Part shown: piece by piece, positions 27,949 to 38,041 of the stretch | Numbering within the stretch: the stretch's first letter is position 1 | Layout: every line of letters begins with the position of its first letter | Assembly (NCBI GenBank): GCA_949358305.1 | Contig: OX442315.1 | Coordinates: 11,868,427 to 11,932,426 of the forward strand | DNA from: Strigamia acuminata | Lineage: Eukaryota; Arthropoda; Chilopoda; Geophilomorpha; Linotaeniidae | Length of the DNA stretch: 64,000 bases | Direction of reading: 5' to 3' | Notes under the pieces: generated by a model | Seen by the model: only the letters and a program-made list of their open reading frames with translations | The model's database searches: none | What the model was told of the DNA's origin: nothing | Translations under genes and position numbers: made by a program

Positions 27949-29768
27949 AGATCATAAAATGAATAATTATCATGATATGTGTCATAAAACACCTTTGCAA
28001 ACAGAAATTAAAACAAAAGAAAATCTAATTTTTTCCACTGGCCAAGATATATATGTAATTTGCTCATTATATTCCGTACCTTGTATTTTATTAGTTGATA
28101 CTGGCTCAAAAGTAACATTGATTTCAAATAGAATTTGGGATAAGATAAAAACTCAAGGTCATAAATTAAATTCATCTGACCATAAAGCTTTAAGTTTGCA
28201 ATCTATTACAGGACATTCATTAGACATATCTGGAATTTATCAGTCATCATTATCAATTGGAAGTCAAGAATATTTAGTAAATATATACGCTTGTGATGAT
28301 TCATATGCATATCCAGTTGATGGAGTTTTAGGAAAAGATATAATTCTTGAATATAATTTGGACATTATTTGGTCACAGAGAAAGATGCAAAATGATAATA
28401 ATTGTTTTCCATTGTATGGTACTTTACAAGAAGCACAAGATGCTTTACACAATTCAAAGTCAAGGTCAGACCAAAATAAAACAACAGTATCAATAACATC
28501 AACACCAGAGGTGACACAAACAACATCACAAAAATATTTTGGAGGGGTTCCCATTCGTTTGTCACGCAAATATACTCTTCCTGCTAGATCAGAATGTGTT
28601 TTGTCTGCTAGAATAACCAATACAGCTCTTAAAGGTCAGATTGGAGTGGTTGAGTCAGGAGATTTTTGGCATAATGGAGCATTGGTTGCTAGAGTGCTAG
28701 TTACAGTGAATGATGATTTAAACATACCAATTAGAGTAATGAATGTAACAAACAAGCCAATAACATTATGTAGAAATAGACCAGTAGGATGTTTAAATTC
28801 AGCAGAGGAAATGGAAAAACCTAGAAAAGTAGAGAATAGAACAAGTTCCTGTATTTCTAAGATTGAGAATGAATCTATTGATTGGGAATCAGCCTTTGAT
28901 GTCTCTCATTTGGCAGCTGAACAGAAAATTCCATTAATGAAATTATTAAAAGAATACAGAGATGTCTTTGCATTTTCAGACAAAGAATTAGGTTTTTGTG
29001 AGGAAATTAAACATCACATAACTACAGGTGATGCAGCTCCAATTGCTCTGGCTCCATATCGAATTCCGCATACCTTGAGAAAGGAAATGGATACTCAAAT
29101 CCAAGATTTGTGTGACAGAGGGATAATTAAACCATCCAATTCACCTTGGAGTGCTCCTGCATTGTTAGTTCGTAAACCAGATAGCTCTTATAGATTTGTC
29201 ATAGACTATAGAAAGTTAAATGCAGTCACAAGGCTTGATTCTTATCCTTTACCTAATATTTCTGAGACTTTTGATATGCTAGGCTCAAGTCATTATTTTA
29301 GTGTGATGGATTTTATGTCAGGATTTTGGCAGCTAGGGATGGAACCATCAGATTCAGAGAAAACTGCCTTCTCAACTCCAGATGGACATTGGGAATGGGC
29401 TCGAATGCCTATGGGTCTAAGCAATTCACCAGCTACTTGGCAAAGGCTGGCTGATTTCTTATTATTGGGGTTAAAAGGGTCTATTTGCTATATTTATATG
29501 GATGATATTATTGTATTTAGTGACACATTTGATTCACATTTGCAAAGGTTACAGATGGTATTTGATAGATTAAGAGAATCAAACTTGAAATTAAAACCCA
29601 AAAAGTGTCAATTTGTGAGGTCTGAAGTGCGGTATCTAGGACACATTGTTTCTGCAGATGGAATTCAGCCAAATCCAGAAAAGATCTCAGCAGTTGAGAA
29701 ATTTCCTAGACCATTAGATGTAAAACAATTGAGAGGCTTTCTTGGTCTAGTTGGTTATTTCAGAAGGC
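27911..29768 (+). pseudogene. pol: Element A Pol, first part (protease, reverse transcriptase), interrupted by element B
   Basis: Entered by -1 frameshift; the first ATG in the frame is at 27,959. Readable: aspartic protease LLVDTGSKVTLIS at about residue 62, and reverse transcriptase with the FVIDYRKLNAVT region and the catalytic YMDDIIVF at about residue 528. The frame meets the end of element B at 29,769 and stops at 29,797 inside its LTR. Without the insertion and one AGGC copy the frame would continue at 42,137. No other break is seen. Confidence 0.92.
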
Positions 29769-30741
29769 TGCTGCGATCCGGGTTATTATCCACTTAATTT
29801 CTAATAAATTAAGCAGAAACCGCAGGTGAATGCTAAAATAGACTTACAATCAGCGGCCTTAAACTTGTCTAGGGTTAAGTTTATTAAGTAGGAAAATAAA
29901 GACACAATTTTTATGATAAAAATCACACAAATTCTTTATTAAGTTAAATACAATGAAATATAAAATATATTGACTAGTTGAAATAGGAAGAGCGACAAGT
30001 CGCGTAACAATTTGAGCGGAAAACAATGGAAGGGCTTGCAACGACTGTTGCAAGCTACAAAGCGCTAAAATGGCGCTTAAACAACACACAGTTGTTAGGC
30101 GAAGGCAAAGGTCTTCGTTTGCTGAACTCACGAACGATGGTCGAAGACGATGGTTCTCGTGGGCTCCTTCTACGGCTCGTGCGACGGCTCGGCGGCGGTG
30201 GTTGACGGCTGTAGGCGTCCGACTCTCGTACGATGGCAGTGGCTGGCGTTCGCGCGGCAGCGACGGCGATGGTTCACGATCGTCGGGAAACTTCTTCTTC
30301 TCGATTGCTGGAATTAGCTACGGCTAATTCAAGCAGAATTGCTGGCTTTGTGCTTTGGGTGGCACAAAGATAGCAGGTGAAACTGAGTTACAACGGTCCT
30401 CTATCAATACGTATTGTCGGAGCAGATATCGCAGTGATGTTGAGGTTGTTGTTGTATTTTTCAGAGTCCCGATTTGAGCCAAGACGCGAGCCCAGCACGC
30501 TTCAATATTGCGCAGAAAACCTGCGCACTTAGCTCAAATGGGTGCAACTAGTGGTTATTACACCATATTGCACCATAACGGCTAATAACCGTTTTCACCC
30601 CGGACAACCTGGGGTGATATGTGCCTAGAGAGGATTTCTCCCCTCGGTCACATGATCTGACTTGGCGTGTGCCACAGTCAAATTAATTAGAAGACAATTA
30701 ATTTTATCTTCTAAGTTGGTGAATATTTTGAGATCACCACA
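29769..30741 (-). mobile_element. Element B 3' LTR (973 bp, minus orientation)
   Basis: On the element's own strand it starts TGTGGTGATC and ends GATCGCAGCA. It is the same length as 41,164-42,136 and I found no difference between them. The target duplication is AGGC (29,765-29,768 and 42,137-42,140). Next to it inside the element (30,742-30,760) is a purine tract, AAATGGGGGGATG on the minus strand, suited to plus-strand priming. Confidence 0.95.
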
Positions 30742-30793
30742 CATCCCCCCATTTAAGACGAATCTTACATGGAGAGAAAATGAACGAACCAAT

Positions 30794-33592
30794 TTATGAT
30801 TCGTCCATGTTCTGAGTTCGCTCAGGCGTTAACGGGCGCATCATGTCCGTGGCGTCGTCCCTCGGATTTGACCGCTCGTTAACCGTACACAGGTCGCGAC
30901 CTGCGTTTGGTCCGGAGACCATTCCAGGGTTGACATGAAGCCAAACCTGGATGATTCTTGCCGAGTTCGCTCGGTTGAAAAATCCCAGCGCCGCAAACTC
31001 TATCGGATCCTCTGGCGCTAATCGGGCTCTCAGGAGTCGATCATGGAGCACCGATGGTGGGCTTAACACCCGAATGTGGTCTTCGAGCCACATGAACACC
31101 TGCCTCGACAACTTGTGGTTGTTGCTAAGCAGTGTTCGCGTATCCGGCGTCAAATAGAAGTGCGGATACAGGCGCATCAGGGTCTTGAAAGCCGACTCCT
31201 TCTTCAGCGGCTTGACCTTCGTCTCCGGCTTGGCTGGCGGCGGCGGCGGTGGACGTGAGTCTTCCGCCGTGGCATCGTCGAAATGGCTCGGCGAGCCCAA
31301 GAAAACCAACGCGGGTGCGGAGGTTGACGAGGGTGTGACGCCTCGTCCCTGCGCTCGACCAACTCCGGTGAGCTTACGGGGTTCGACTGCCCGTTGAACT
31401 CCGGCTGGAGTTTGAGAACTTCCGGCGTTCTCCGGCCAAAACGAACATCCAGCGCCCTCTTGGGCCGACTGGAAAACAGCTAGTGACGCAGCCGCTGTGG
31501 CGCTCGTAACTGGAAGCGGTGTTCTTCCGGCCATTTGCGCCGTGGCCTTCGCAAAGGACCACTCGGTTCGCAACCGAACGGCGGCCTCTTCTTCGGTCTC
31601 GCCGTTTGCTACGACTTGCTTAATTAGCTCGGCTAAGATCGTAGGCGGGTCGAGCCGGAGGTGGTACCACAGCTCGACTTTCTTCTCCGACAGGCCCATC
31701 GGAGCGGTCCAAAGGTACGTAATGGCCGCTAACGCCTGTCCTGGCGAAGGAAGAACACCAGGGTACAACACCCTAGTCATCCCCGGAATTAGCTGACGCT
31801 GAAAATCCATCAGGCGGGGATCATCAATGGTATTGATGTCGGAGACTTCTAGCCTTTCAGCTAGTCTCTGCCAGTCCTTCTGCGACTCGGCGATCTGGGC
31901 GCGTTGGTATGCGTCCAGCTTTTGGAGCACTTCTTGCTGCGCTCTAATGGGTTGCTGCTCGTAGCAGGTCCATTGTGGGCCGAATGACTCACTAAAAAAT
32001 GGCCGGAGTTGCAGGTTGCTAACTCCAGCCGGCAAGCGGGAAACATATCCATGTTCGGGCAAGCGGCTAGCGTGTCCAGGTACTGGCACGCTACAGTCGG
32101 GAGAGATATCACCGACGACACGTCTTATGGCGTATGGAGTAGCCGGGTTGTCAACTTTGAACGTGGAGACGGTTCGGCTACTTCGGGCGGACTGGATTGT
32201 GGAGTCCGATTCGAAACTCAGCGAGGACGACGAGTCAAACGTCTCTGGTGTCCGTCCTCGTCGCGACTGCGGGCGTAGTGGCTGTGCTTCAGTCGAGTAT
32301 GGGCGCGATCGCCTCTGTCGCTCCTCTCGATCGCGGCTCGATTCGCGGAACATTGGTCGGATTGGAACCGGCGGAGGGAGTTGCCCCACCCTCAAATCCT
32401 CGTCTTGCGGCGGAGGATTGATGGCCGCTGGGGCCGGAATTTCATCTTCTTGATAAAAAGGGAGAGCGCAACGCGCTTGCTCCTCTGCCTCGTGTTCTCG
32501 AGCCAGTTGTCGATTTTCGTCGACGCGAAGCTGCACCGCGGCAGCTCGGAGTGCTTTGGACGGGAAAAATCCCGGAAAATCGTTAAAACACCCGGCGAGC
32601 GCCAACTGGTGGAGCTCGGTTTGTGTGACGGGAAGTTGTGGGTTCCCGTCACGAACGGATTTGCGATACCGTTTAACGACTTCGCGTTGTGTCGTTTTGA
32701 GGTTCTTCCTCAATTGGGTGAGAGCACCGTAATTAATTCCGGTACTCTTTAGCGCTCTTCTGCGCTCGTGACGCTCTCGTGGCGTCACTGGCCACTGGTT
32801 GTGCAGCAACTCTGCTGCAAGCGGTCCTGGGGGGCTCTCGTCGAGCGTCCACTCGATTTCGTCGACACCGTCCACGTGAAGGCGCTCGATGAATCGACCT
32901 CTTGCTCCGAATCCTTGCAGAGCCGATCTGCTGAAGTCGTGGCGCAGCTTCCACCACGTGTTGTTCGCCGTCTTCAGTCTTCTGATTTTTTCGGGCAATG
33001 CCGCTCGAAAAATCAGCGGGTGCTGGGTCGGCACATGATCGGGGAGCGCAAACGGCGTCTCTCGATCCCTCTCGATCTATATTTGAAAAAATAAATAAAT
33101 AAATTAGTTTATTTAAAAATAAACAAATAATTTCTTATTTGAAATATTTTTTTAAGCTTAGCGCTTGTGGCCGTGAGCCACTAAGGGATGTTGGTTGTCA
33201 TGGCAACTCCCTTCGCACATGCTTGAAGCACGTGACTTTTATAGCCGCCATTTTTATTTTTTAGCGGCTTGTGTTTGAAGTCAGGAAAAGTGAAATTACT
33301 CAATTTTTCTGACTTAAACACTTGGTAAAAATTTATTCTAATAATTTACCCGTTGTTGAAGCGTCAATTGAACGTCTTCATTTGCCCCTTCCATGGGCAT
33401 TTCTCCGTCCGCCTGGAGTTGGATCGCTTCCTCGTCCATTCTCTTTCGTTTTCCGGTAATTTCGGAAATTCTTTCGTCTTGAAAGAGAAATAATACATAA
33501 ATCTTATGTTTTATCAAATTTTTCATACAGAAAAATTACTTACGATCAGGTTGTCGAACTATTCGGGTCGTAACGTAGGCGATGCGATGCAT
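30794..33592 (-). CDS. Element B third reading frame (ORF3), spliced, about 819 aa, function unknown
   Basis: Exons in transcript order: 33592-33544 (starts MHRIAYVTTRIV), 33477-33350, 33076-30794. Donors GTAAGT and GTAAAT, acceptors ttcaag and atatag, and the phases agree (49, 128 and 2283 nt). The large exon alone is open for 760 codons with no ATG near its start, which supports splicing. The product is hydrophilic: a basic N-terminal half (GKRKRMDEEA, RRLKTANNTWWKLRHDF), a Ser/Pro/Arg-rich centre, a helical segment near PGQALAAITYLWTAP, then PPPPPPAKPETK and an acidic tail. I see no signal peptide, transmembrane segment or fusion peptide, so it does not resemble an envelope although it has the env position. 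It might be a second capsid-like or nucleic-acid-binding protein; that is a guess. Confidence 0.75.
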
Positions 33593-33781
33593 ACACTCTC
33601 GAAACTTTTGAAAAAGTGACTAAGTTCGTTGATTGCAAACACGAACTTGGATTAGAGACGCTTTGTGACGTCACTAATTATAACGTATGATTAACGTTGT
33701 CATTCGAGTGGGTACTACGAATGACGTCACGAGATTGCTTTCTCGGATCTTTTGGGTAAACCCAAAAGGTGAAAGACAACA

Positions 33782-36700
33782 CTATGTCTTGGCTCGCGGA
33801 ACGCGAGATCTCAAGTTGTACTTTGACTTTCGCGAAGTACAATCCAACTTGTTTAGATTGTCATCAGCATCGTCTCCAATGTCAGATGAGTTATATACTT
33901 CATTGTTTGAAATTTTCTCTTTTTCTAAAAACATTTCCTTTTCTAGATTTTCATCAAGAGAAACATTTTCAAGTCGCTGGTTTATTTCATCGACTTCGTT
34001 ATTTTTGAGTTTCGATTTTTTACTCGATTCCGTGTTTTCGACAGGAATTTTGGATAATTTAGCATCATCCAAGGTATTAACAATATTTTTTGTTTTTTGA
34101 CCCACTTCCTCCCCTTCCAGCCAAATTTCTTGGTTGAAAACGGGAAAGTACGGCATTAATTCAGTGCCGTGAACAGCTGGATAAATTTTATTATCACTCA
34201 GCCGTCGAAGTTGAAAGGCGCCTCCTTGTAACCTTTTGATAATTACATAAGGCCCATTCCTTTTCGGTGAAATGCCTGCTGCTATTCCTTTAGCGGCATT
34301 TGAGAGAATATGAGACTCTCGCCAGACTAAATCATTTTGTCTGAAGTTGTCGAATTTCTTATCTGATTTTTCAGCTTCGACACGGCGTCTCAAATCTAAG
34401 ACGTGAGACATCATATGCTGATACGTCTCTGCAATTATTGTTTCTAATTTCTGAACATATAAATGCGGATTTTTTGGATCAATGACTAAAATTCCCTCCG
34501 GAATTCTTGGATCCCAAGGAATTCTTAATTCTCGGAAAAAATTTAAGAAAGCAGGAGAATAATCTCTGCCTCTTGTTACAGTTGTTCTCAAACTGAATGC
34601 AAATTCGCGTAGATACTCATCCCATTGGTCATGAATATCTAAATAAATCGAAACTAAATATTTAATATCTCGATTGGTTCTCTCCACAGGATTGCTTTGT
34701 GGATGATAAATCGATGTCGGTGTTCGCGACATGTCGAATTTTTTGCAAAATTCTTTATAGACCTGTGATCGAAATTGTGGTCCATTATCACTTATGATTT
34801 GTCTCGGAAATCCGAAAGTCATTGATAAGTGATAAATTGTGTTGGCAACTTTTATTGCCGTTGGATTACACATTGGAAATAATTCGGGCCAATGTGTAGC
34901 GACATCTACGATGACGCAAATGTGGGTATTGTTTTTTCTGGTTCTTGGTTTGGGACCAGACAAATCCACACTGAGGCAGTCAAATGGTCCAAATGGTCCA
35001 ATTTGAGCGCCTTCAATTTCGGTCTTTGATCTCGGCTTACATGCCTGACATCCTTGACAATGTTGAATAAAACGTGTAATATCACGTTTCATACCTTTCC
35101 AGGTATAAACTCTTCGAGTTCGGTACATTGTCCTCGCAATGCCTGGGTGGCCGGACAGTGGATGTCCGTGCATCAACCAAATGATTTTATAAATCAATTT
35201 TCTTGGCACAACAACTTTAAGTGCCCTACCATCCTCTCCTAATTCATCGGTAGAGGTAGGATGATAATGGAGTAACATATCTTCTTCAATGAGATAAGTA
35301 CTCGCGTGTCTTTCAAAATTTCTTCTTTGAAGACGAGTTACTATGTAACTTGGATATTGCTTGTTTAACAAGTAATTGCGAATATGTTGGCAAAATTGGT
35401 CTGCTTTTTGCGCCGCAATAATGTCATCTCTCGTTGGAGGATCACATTCTAATTGCTTAGCAATTTTAGCTGCAAATGCTTTAATTAAAACATTTGTTGT
35501 TGGCAGCTCGAATTTTTTAGCCATCATAGCTCTTAATTCGACGTCAGGGGTTCCTGACGGATCATGCATGTTAATACAAAAATTAATTAATGCTTGATCG
35601 TCGTCATTAACTATTATTGACTTGGGTAATTCGTTCAATTTTCCCATTTGCCAACTTCGGCAAGGAGATGGACAATATGATAATAAATCATCATTATCGC
35701 CATCGTCTTCTGGTTCGTCAGGTGCGCTGACAGGTGCACGTGACAATGCGTCTGCTATTACATTTAGCGGACCTTTGACGTATTGTATTTCGAACGAATA
35801 CGCCATCAGCTCCATTTGCCAACGAGCTAATCTGCCCGACGGGTCAGATAACGACATCAACCACTTAAGTGCTTGGTGATCCGTTTGTACAGTGAATGTA
35901 GTGTACTCTAAGTATGGGCGAAATTTGCGTAATCCCCATACTACTGCGAGACATTCTAATTCTGTCACAGTATAATTCTTTTCAGCGGGTTGCAAGCTTC
36001 TGCTTGCATACACGCATGGCATTTCGACTTCTTGGCCATCCACAATTTTCTTTTGTGTAAGGGCTGCACCCAACCCTTGTTTACTGGCGTCAGTATGAAC
36101 AATAAATGGCATGTACAAGTCAGGCATCTTCATTGTTTCAGCATTCGTAAGCAGGTCTTTTATTGCGTCGAATGCTGCTTGATGATGCAGTTCCCAATCG
36201 AACTCCGCATCTTTCTTCAAGAGTGGCCTTAGTGGTTCTGCCACTGTGGCCAAATTCTTGATTAGGCGGTGAAAGAAATTCACCATGCCTAGAAATCTTT
36301 GTAATTCCTTAAGATTGGTAGGAGCAGGAAATTGCGTAATTGCAGCGACTTTTTTAGGGTCTACTGCAAGTCCTTCTACTCCTACTTTGTAGCCTAGAAA
36401 AATTAATTCCTTTCTACAGAGATGCGTCTTGCCAGGGTGCGCATGTAAATTAGCTTCTGCCAATTTTTTAAACACTATATCTAAATGTTTAATGTGTTCT
36501 TCGAACGATTTGGATACAACAATTATGTCATCCAAATATGCCCATGCAAATTTTCTGTAAACGTCACCCAAAACTTTTTCCATTAATTCTTGGAAGGTAG
36601 TTGGTGCGTTTACTAATCCGAAAGGCATGACTAAAAACATTAGTCTTCCCATTGGGCTCCAGAAGGCAGTTTTTTCTCTGTCTTCAGGTCGCAATTCTAT

Positions 36701-38035
36701 CTGCCAATATCCCTTGGTCAGATCTATAGTACTGACCCATTCGAATTCTCCGATTTCTCGCAGAATTTCCTCAATTGTTGGCATTTGAGGTGGGTTGTAC
36801 TTAGTATGTGTATTGATGGGGCGAAAATCAATGCACAAGCGTGGGTCGTTTCCTGGTCGCATGACTAGGACTGGCCTCATTCCGTAATCGCCTTCAGCTT
36901 TGACGACTACGCCTTTGTCAATCATGTCTTGACAAAGTTGTCTTATTATTTCCCTTTTTTGAGGGTTTATGCTCTTAAAGGGGACACGGATGGGTTTCTC
37001 CGTGTCAAGCTCAATTTTGTGCTTAACCAGGTGTGTTTTACCTGGATCTTTAGAAATAATCCTTTTATGTTTGGATAACATCTTTTCTAATAATTTGGAT
37101 TGCTCCAAATTTAAGTTAGCTTCTTCGACTAACTTTTGGATGAAATTCTCTTCATCAATTTTGCCTTGAGTTACACTTGCAGCGTAAGCTTTTGCAAAGG
37201 TCATAAATGAGGAATCGGGTTCCTCTATTTTCTCCAAATAACGATCCAGCAACGCTTGTGGAATGTAGGGTAAATCTGCATCCATAGGTTGCGTGAAATT
37301 CCAAGACATCGTCTGTGGATTAGGTTGGATTTTTAATTTATTCATAAAATCGCAACCCAATAGTACCATTGGATACTTATTTGGTATTACGATGAACGGA
37401 TGACGTAACGTGCCATGTGTCCATCGAAATGAAAGATGGATGGTTCCATCTGGAGTGACTTCTTCACTTGCCGTCGTAACTCTGACACCAGGTCCGATAG
37501 GTCGTAGATATTTTTCTAGACCTAATTGATTAATAACTGAAGTGGCTAGGAAGCTTTTATTTGCTCCTGAGTCCAACATTCCAGTTATTACACCTTTTAA
37601 CGTTTCTAACTTTAACGTCGGAAGGTCTTGGCTGTTTGGTATTCCAGCCAGTTTGCACTCAAACTTGCGCAATTTATGATGAATTGTAATTGGAGGCTCC
37701 AAAGGCAATTCATCTAATAACTCATTGGTATCAAGAGTTGTAGCTGCAAATAACTTAATGCACTCCTCAATTCCAGGTGTCTCTGGAACTGAGCTTGGTC
37801 TATCGTCTTTAACTTCGACTTTATCTTTAATATTGGAAGTGTCTTCTTCAGTCGGGGTTTCGCCGACAATCTCCTTTTTTACATCAAGAGATCCATTTTC
37901 TTTTAGTTCAGTTTGACGAATTAATTCATCAATAGCTTCTCCAACATCTTCCATTATCTTCAGATTTTCATTCTCTGATTCCGATTTCGGAGGTGACGCA
38001 GCGTCCACTAGACCTGATGGATCTGCGTCTACAAG
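33782..38035 (-). CDS. pol: Element B Pol (protease, RT, RNase H, integrase), intact
   Basis: Read in the -1 frame relative to gag after the slippery site at 38,041-38,035. The first conventional-looking codon afterwards is a GTG, so frameshifting rather than a separate start is likely. In order: acidic linker; protease MLDSGANKSFL at about 153; RT with YLDDIIVV at about 498; RNase H TDASKQGLGAAL at about 650; integrase zinc-binding H-H-C-C with CQGCQACK at about 980; integrase core D (about 1040), D in ISDNGPQF (about 1083) and E in PVERTNRD (about 1115); GPY/F-type module NGPYVIIKRL at about 1264; acidic C-terminus. No stop or frameshift, so the element could be active. Confidence 0.94.
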   Translation of the reverse strand, partial: LVDADPSGLVDAASPPKSESENENLKIMEDVGEAIDELIRQTELKENGSLDVKKEIVGETPTEEDTSNIKDKVEVKDDRPSSVPETPGIEECIKLFAATTLDTNELLDELPLEPPITIHHKLRKFECKLAGIPNSQDLPTLKLETLKGVITGMLDSGANKSFLATSVINQLGLEKYLRPIGPGVRVTTASEEVTPDGTIHLSFRWTHGTLRHPFIVIPNKYPMVLLGCDFMNKLKIQPNPQTMSWNFTQPMDADLPYIPQALLDRYLEKIEEPDSSFMTFAKAYAASVTQGKIDEENFIQKLVEEANLNLEQSKLLEKMLSKHKRIISKDPGKTHLVKHKIELDTEKPIRVPFKSINPQKREIIRQLCQDMIDKGVVVKAEGDYGMRPVLVMRPGNDPRLCIDFRPINTHTKYNPPQMPTIEEILREIGEFEWVSTIDLTKGYWQIELRPEDREKTAFWSPMGRLMFLVMPFGLVNAPTTFQELMEKVLGDVYRKFAWAYLDDIIVVSKSFEEHIKHLDIVFKKLAEANLHAHPGKTHLCRKELIFLGYKVGVEGLAVDPKKVAAITQFPAPTNLKELQRFLGMVNFFHRLIKNLATVAEPLRPLLKKDAEFDWELHHQAAFDAIKDLLTNAETMKMPDLYMPFIVHTDASKQGLGAALTQKKIVDGQEVEMPCVYASRSLQPAEKNYTVTELECLAVVWGLRKFRPYLEYTTFTVQTDHQALKWLMSLSDPSGRLARWQMELMAYSFEIQYVKGPLNVIADALSRAPVSAPDEPEDDGDNDDLLSYCPSPCRSWQMGKLNELPKSIIVNDDDQALINFCINMHDPSGTPDVELRAMMAKKFELPTTNVLIKAFAAKIAKQLECDPPTRDDIIAAQKADQFCQHIRNYLLNKQYPSYIVTRLQRRNFERHASTYLIEEDMLLHYHPTSTDELGEDGRALKVVVPRKLIYKIIWLMHGHPLSGHPGIARTMYRTRRVYTWKGMKRDITRFIQHCQGCQACKPRSKTEIEGAQIGPFGPFDCLSVDLSGPKPRTRKNNTHICVIVDVATHWPELFPMCNPTAIKVANTIYHLSMTFGFPRQIISDNGPQFRSQVYKEFCKKFDMSRTPTSIYHPQSNPVERTNRDIKYLVSIYLDIHDQWDEYLREFAFSLRTTVTRGRDYSPAFLNFFRELRIPWDPRIPEGILVIDPKNPHLYVQKLETIIAETYQHMMSHVLDLRRRVEAEKSDKKFDNFRQNDLVWRESHILSNAAKGIAAGISPKRNGPYVIIKRLQGGAFQLRRLSDNKIYPAVHGTELMPYFPVFNQEIWLEGEEVGQKTKNIVNTLDDAKLSKIPVENTESSKKSKLKNNEVDEINQRLENVSLDENLEKEMFLEKEKISNNEVYNSSDIGDDADDNLNKLDCTSRKSKYNLRSRVPRAKT

Positions 38036-38041
38036 TTTTTT
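37995..38041 (-). promoter_or_regulatory. Element B gag-pol -1 frameshift signal
   Basis: On the minus strand the heptamer A AAA AAC (38,041-38,035) is in the gag frame, three bases before the gag stop. Five bases later begins a perfect 7-bp stem, GACGCAG (38,029-38,023) with CTGCGTC (38,001-37,995). It is the same heptamer as in element A with an unrelated stem sequence. Confidence 0.82.

Noticed and set aside
29859..30327. Open frames of 85-90 codons repeated exactly at 41,254-41,722
   Set aside because: They lie within the two identical LTRs of element B; their repetition is due to LTR identity, not gene duplication.
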